Part shown: positions 5,601 to 7,581 of the stretch, one piece after another | Layout: each line of letters opens with the position of its first letter | Position numbering within the stretch: position 1 is the first letter of the stretch | NCBI GenBank assembly: GCA_016934875.1 | Contig: JAFGSC010000241.1 | Location: forward strand, 1-7,581 | Origin: Candidatus Atribacteria bacterium | GTDB taxonomy: Bacteria; Atribacterota; Phoenicimicrobiia; Phoenicimicrobiales; Stramentimicrobiaceae | Direction of reading: 5' to 3' | Length of the DNA stretch: 7,581 nucleotides | Notes under the pieces: model-generated | Told to the model about the DNA's origin: nothing | The model's database searches: none | What the model saw: the letters and a program-made list of their open reading frames with translations, nothing else | Program-made: the position numbers and the translations under genes

Positions 5601-6291
5601 TATTATTGCAGATAATTACAGCAGTATATTCCCTCTTGGTGAAGAAAGAATCAGTTTTGTAAAATCTTGTCTAAACCCGGGAGACAGCTTTCTTGATATT
5701 GGTTGTTCTACAGGTGATTTATGCATAGAACTCGCAAAGGCAGGATACAAAGCTGTCGGAATTGATTTGAATTCCAGGATGATTGAGATTGCCGGGAAAA
5801 AAGCGGTCGAGAATACGGATTTCCGGGTCATGAATATGCTCGATATTGATAAGCAATTTGAGAATATTTCCTTTCCTTTGATTACCTGTTTCAGCAATAC
5901 GCTCCCTCATCTTGATTCTCTCTCTGAAATAAAGTATTTCTTTAAGCAGGTTTATTCCCGTTTAACATCAACCGGTTGTTTTGTATTTCAAATTCTCGAT
6001 TATGATAAAATTTTAATGAAGCGAAAATGTGATTTTCCGGAAATAAAAAATCCTGATTTTGTATTTAACCGAAAATATGAGTTTGTCGGGGATAAAATCC
6101 GTTTTACCATAGAAATGGAAAGAGGCGATAAGATTATGTCGGATTCGACTTTGCTTTACCCCTTAATCAAAGACCAGGCGATTTCTGCATTGCAGGAAGC
6201 AGGATTTAACGAGATACATTGTTACAGCGATTATTCATTGAAACCGAGTAACGGAAAGGAGTCTGCTGCCCTCTATGTCGCTCAAAAATGA
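5587..6291 (+). CDS. class I SAM-dependent methyltransferase
   Basis: A 234-residue class I methyltransferase (Methyltransf_25/11 type). Motif I is SFLDIGCSTGDL (about 34-45), D60 in AVGIDLNSRMI is the acidic residue that holds the SAM ribose, DFRVMNMLDI is motif III, and LITCFSNTLPHL is motif IV, with the C-terminal substrate domain ending in SALYVAQK-like strand sequence. The substrate is not evident: no tRNA, rRNA or quinone-specific motif is seen. Start ATG 5587 (with a second ATG two codons on) lies inside the end of the preceding gene, after AGGTGAG; its own 3' end overlaps the YgbA-family gene by 17 bp. This tight nesting with a YgbA gene suggests a shared function in NO stress rather than housekeeping, though that is inference. 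Confidence 0.9.
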   Translation: MEMYNIIADNYSSIFPLGEERISFVKSCLNPGDSFLDIGCSTGDLCIELAKAGYKAVGIDLNSRMIEIAGKKAVENTDFRVMNMLDIDKQFENISFPLITCFSNTLPHLDSLSEIKYFFKQVYSRLTSTGCFVFQILDYDKILMKRKCDFPEIKNPDFVFNRKYEFVGDKIRFTIEMERGDKIMSDSTLLYPLIKDQAISALQEAGFNEIHCYSDYSLKPSNGKESAALYVAQK

Positions 6292-6589
6292 AAAGAAAAC
6301 AGTAAAAGCGATGATTATGATATATTGCTCTGCACATCATGAACAGAAGAACGGTTTGTGTATGGATTGTCAACGTCTATTTGAATATGCTGAATCACGG
6401 ATTGATAACTGTAAATACAAGTCTCAAAACCTTGTATGTTCGGAATGTAAGGTACACTGTTTCCATCCTGAAAAAAGAGAAGAAATTAAAGAGATTATGC
6501 GGTATTCCGGTAAGAAAATGCTTTGGAAACATCCTGTATTGGCAGTCAGGTATTTGATAAATAAAAGTATGAGTAAGAGGAATATTTAA
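6275..6589 (+). CDS. ygbA: YgbA-family protein (nitrous oxide-stimulated promoter family)
   Basis: A 104-residue cysteine-rich protein closely following the YgbA/PF11756 pattern: EKKTVKAMIMIYCSAHH, GLCMDCQRLFEYAESRIDNC, LVCSECKVHCFHPEKREEI, then MRYSGKKMLWKHPVLAVRYL. The conserved candidate metal ligands are C18, H22, C29, C32, C46, C55, C58, C62 and H64. In enterobacteria ygbA belongs to the NsrR nitrosative-stress regulon and contributes to NO resistance; its biochemical job is not settled to my knowledge. The ATG at 6275 lies in the end of the methyltransferase gene and matches the family N-terminus; AAGGAG (6256-6261) is 13 bp away, so translation probably depends on coupling. As last gene of this operon it is the strongest independent pointer to NO defence. 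Confidence 0.92.
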   Translation: MSLKNEKKTVKAMIMIYCSAHHEQKNGLCMDCQRLFEYAESRIDNCKYKSQNLVCSECKVHCFHPEKREEIKEIMRYSGKKMLWKHPVLAVRYLINKSMSKRNI

Positions 6590-6620
6590 GAGAGTATCAG
6601 ATTTTTTGTGTAAAACAATA

Positions 6621-6812
6621 ATGGATAGAAATTCAGGACAAATCATTAGGAGAGGAAGATGTATAATTGAGTATGAAAGCCACGGCCCGGTGGTGATGCA
6701 GCGGATTGAGACGACGTGCGGGCAGTATCTTGGCGGGTACCATGTCAGCATCCGTAAGTGGGACAATGATGAAGTGGCGGGGGCGGTTTATATGAAGGAC
6801 AGGAAGAAATGA
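6621..6812 (+). CDS. unrecognised small ORF with GC-rich 3' half
   Basis: A 63-codon open frame that I do not recognise. The N-terminal 15 residues are AT-rich and unremarkable, with no ribosome site before ATG 6621. From about 6660 on the DNA becomes clearly richer in G and C than its neighbours, and the translation looks protein-like: IIEYESHGPVVMQRI, CGQYLGGYHVSI, DNDEVAGAVYMKDRKK. A good AGGAGAGG sequence at 6648-6655 sits inside the frame but leads only to an out-of-frame three-codon ORF. This looks like the end of an acquired or truncated gene joined to local sequence, or a small orphan gene. No shadow frame on the minus strand is more convincing. Function unknown. Confidence 0.4.
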   Translation: MDRNSGQIIRRGRCIIEYESHGPVVMQRIETTCGQYLGGYHVSIRKWDNDEVAGAVYMKDRKK

Positions 6813-6815
6813 CTC

Positions 6816-6885
6816 AAGCAGCCCGGCCAGATCAGAAGGGTTTCGCTGCATTAACTCTTCTGTAGAAGCTCTCTTCTGGCTGCTT
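6816..6885 (+). terminator. nested hairpins, possible operon terminator
   Basis: AAGCAGCC (6816-6823) pairs perfectly with GGCTGCTT (6878-6885). Within it CAGAAG (6833-6838) pairs with CTTCTG (6857-6862), and CCAGA (6827-6831) could alternatively pair with TCTGG (6875-6879). The GC-rich outer stem followed by CTTATTATA gives a poor T-run, so termination would be weak; a structured RNA element is the alternative. It starts 4 bp after the stop of the orphan ORF. Confidence 0.5.
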
Positions 6886-6889
6886 CTTA

Positions 6890-6910
6890 TTATAGGGATT
6901 TCTCCTATAA
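6890..6910. repeat. perfect 7-bp inverted repeat
   Basis: TTATAGG (6890-6896) and CCTATAA (6904-6910) flank a 7-base spacer. It lies between the nested hairpins and the promoter of the first tandem small gene, so it could be an operator for a dimeric regulator or a second small hairpin. No second copy is seen before the paralogue at 7387. Confidence 0.45.
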
Positions 6911-6950
6911 CGACTATGTTATTGGTAATACAATATCATCTTTTTCCTGA

Positions 6951-6979
6951 TTGCATATCCTTTTATTATATGTTATATT
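6951..6979 (+). promoter_or_regulatory. candidate promoter of the first tandem small gene
   Basis: TTGCAT (6951-6956), a 17-bp spacer and TATATT (6974-6979). The -35 box alone is weak, but the arrangement is reproduced (TTGCTT, 17 bp, TATATT) before the paralogue downstream, at almost the same distance from the start codon, which supports both. Confidence 0.55.
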
Positions 6980-7011
6980 TTATATTCCGTATAACGGGGG
7001 AGGAAGAAACC

Positions 7012-7251
7012 ATGACAAAGGAGAAGTCGCTCAATAATATAAAGGCAGAAGTATCTTTTCAGATACAGAAAATGGCTTTTCATGGAATAAAAATTGCCCT
7101 CTTTGAATGGAAAGATAATAATCTGAGAATCCATACCACAAATAATGAAGGTGTTGTAAAAATCGCCAACCTCATACAACAACTATTTCCAGGCTGGCTA
7201 AGCAAGATCAGCATTTCCATATGTGGTGAAACGAAAGTGATGAAGCTTTAA
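7012..7251 (+). CDS. small protein of unknown function, tandem paralogue copy 1
   Basis: A 79-residue soluble protein of no family I can name. GGGGGAGGA at 6996-7004 stands 7 bp before ATG 7012, ruling out the longer frame that opens near 6916. Core features shared with the copy at 7387 are a helix-like SFQIQKMAFHG, a strand-like IKIALFEWKDNNLRIHTT and then IANLIQQLFP: a helix-strand-strand-helix order. A C-terminal segment WLSKISISICGETKVMKL follows. There is no signal peptide, membrane segment or metal motif. It has its own promoter and lies beyond the NO-operon hairpins, so it is probably a separate unit. Being a duplicated, independently transcribed small gene, it may be a regulator or adaptor, but nothing in the sequence shows that. 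Confidence 0.78.
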   Translation: MTKEKSLNNIKAEVSFQIQKMAFHGIKIALFEWKDNNLRIHTTNNEGVVKIANLIQQLFPGWLSKISISICGETKVMKL

Positions 7252-7283
7252 AAAACCTCCGCACTGGTATGTTGCATGTATAT

Positions 7284-7303
7284 TTTGTACCTAATTTGTA
7301 CCT
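7284..7303 (+). repeat. direct repeat TTTGTACCT, period 11
   Basis: TTTGTACCT occurs at 7284-7292 and again at 7295-7303, one helical turn apart, upstream of the promoter of the second small gene (-35 box at 7325). Two same-face half-sites are a common layout for activator binding. The copy-1 promoter has no matching repeat, so it could give the paralogues different control. It may also be chance in AT-rich DNA. Confidence 0.4.
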
Positions 7304-7324
7304 GCTTAATACTTGTTTATTAAT

Positions 7325-7353
7325 TTGCTTGCTCCAAAACTGTACACTATATT
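7325..7353 (+). promoter_or_regulatory. candidate promoter of the second tandem small gene
   Basis: TTGCTT (7325-7330), 17 bp, TATATT (7348-7353), with the -10 box 33 bp before the ATG (32 bp in copy 1). Both leaders then contain TAACGG, a GAGG-type ribosome site and GAAACCATG, so the duplicated unit includes its promoter and leader. Confidence 0.58.
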
Positions 7354-7386
7354 TTCATTGTAACGGTAAAGAGGGAGTGAGAAACC

Positions 7387-7581
7387 ATGGTAAAGGAGCA
7401 TACAAATAATACATTAAAAGCGAGGATATCAAGCCAGATCAGAAAAATGGCATATGACGGATTACGAATTATATTGTACAACTGGAAGGGTGACGAATTA
7501 TCAATTCATACTACCGAAGACGAAAATGTTTCAATAATCGCCTGTCAATTGATGGAGCGATTCCCGGAGTGTGTGGGTAAA
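7387..7581 (+). CDS. small protein of unknown function, tandem paralogue copy 2 (cut by window end)
   Basis: The first 65 codons of a gene that runs off the window. GAGGGAG at 7371-7377 stands 9 bp before the ATG. Ungapped against the product of the gene at 7012, 29 of 65 residues are identical, including MAxxGxxIxL, the WK pair, LxIHTT and FP. Several substitutions are conservative (Phe/Tyr, Ile/Leu, Lys/Arg), which shows selection on protein sequence rather than recent copying. Function is unknown for the same reasons as its paralogue, and the C-terminus cannot be compared. Confidence 0.78.
   Translation, partial: MVKEHTNNTLKARISSQIRKMAYDGLRIILYNWKGDELSIHTTEDENVSIIACQLMERFPECVGK

Noticed and set aside
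6395..6851. Minus-strand ORFs of 123 and 72 codons over ygbA and the orphan ORF
   Set aside because: The first is antisense to a clear YgbA-family gene; neither has a recognisable domain or ribosome site.
1..7581. CRISPR array, tRNA or rRNA genes, complete insertion sequence
   Set aside because: No regularly spaced repeats, no cloverleaf or rRNA motifs and no transposase sequence were seen in reading both strands.

Overview
The window is AT-rich (apart from two short GC-rich patches) with strong AGGAGG-type ribosome binding sites. Its gene content (flavodiiron protein, clostridial-style ferredoxin, D-lactate dehydrogenase remnant, DUF438/hemerythrin protein, HcpR-like regulator) points to an anaerobic or fermentative low-GC bacterium. 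A Clostridia-like Firmicute or a Treponema-like spirochaete would both fit; the sequence alone does not decide.

Layout. (1) 88-902 is a decaying accessory segment: a Phd/VapB-type antitoxin, a VapC PIN toxin broken by a one-base deletion in an A-run, a hairpin just after it, and the C-terminal stub of a MATE-type efflux protein. A short GC-rich patch (931-970) separates it from the next region. (2) 999-1652 (minus) is a Crp/Fnr-type regulator, most like HcpR, the nitrosative-stress regulator of anaerobes. It is divergent from (3), a tightly packed plus-strand operon, 1731-6589: ferredoxin, flavodiiron NO/O2 reductase (fprA), a two-helix membrane protein, a truncated D-lactate dehydrogenase, a DUF438-hemerythrin-PAS protein interrupted by an in-frame TAA, an unrecognised protein, a SAM methyltransferase and a YgbA-family protein. 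Gaps are 5-23 bp and the last three genes overlap or nearly abut. (4) 6590-7581 is a loosely packed tail: an unrecognised GC-richer ORF, nested hairpins, and two tandem paralogous small genes with near-identical promoter and leader layouts, the second cut by the window end.

How it fits together. The regulator and the operon share one intergenic region holding the palindrome GTAACC-AA-GGTTAC. It sits exactly 22 bp upstream of a TATATT -10 element, the geometry of class II activation by Crp/Fnr proteins, and only 3 bp from the regulator's own GTG start. FprA reduces NO (or O2) with electrons plausibly delivered by the ferredoxin; DUF438/hemerythrin and YgbA families are both known from NO-responsive regulons. 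The inference is a one-operator nitric-oxide defence operon whose less familiar members (membrane protein, MTase-like pair) are candidate new NO-stress factors. Two of its genes (ldh, DUF438) are visibly damaged, so the operon may be eroding in this lineage.
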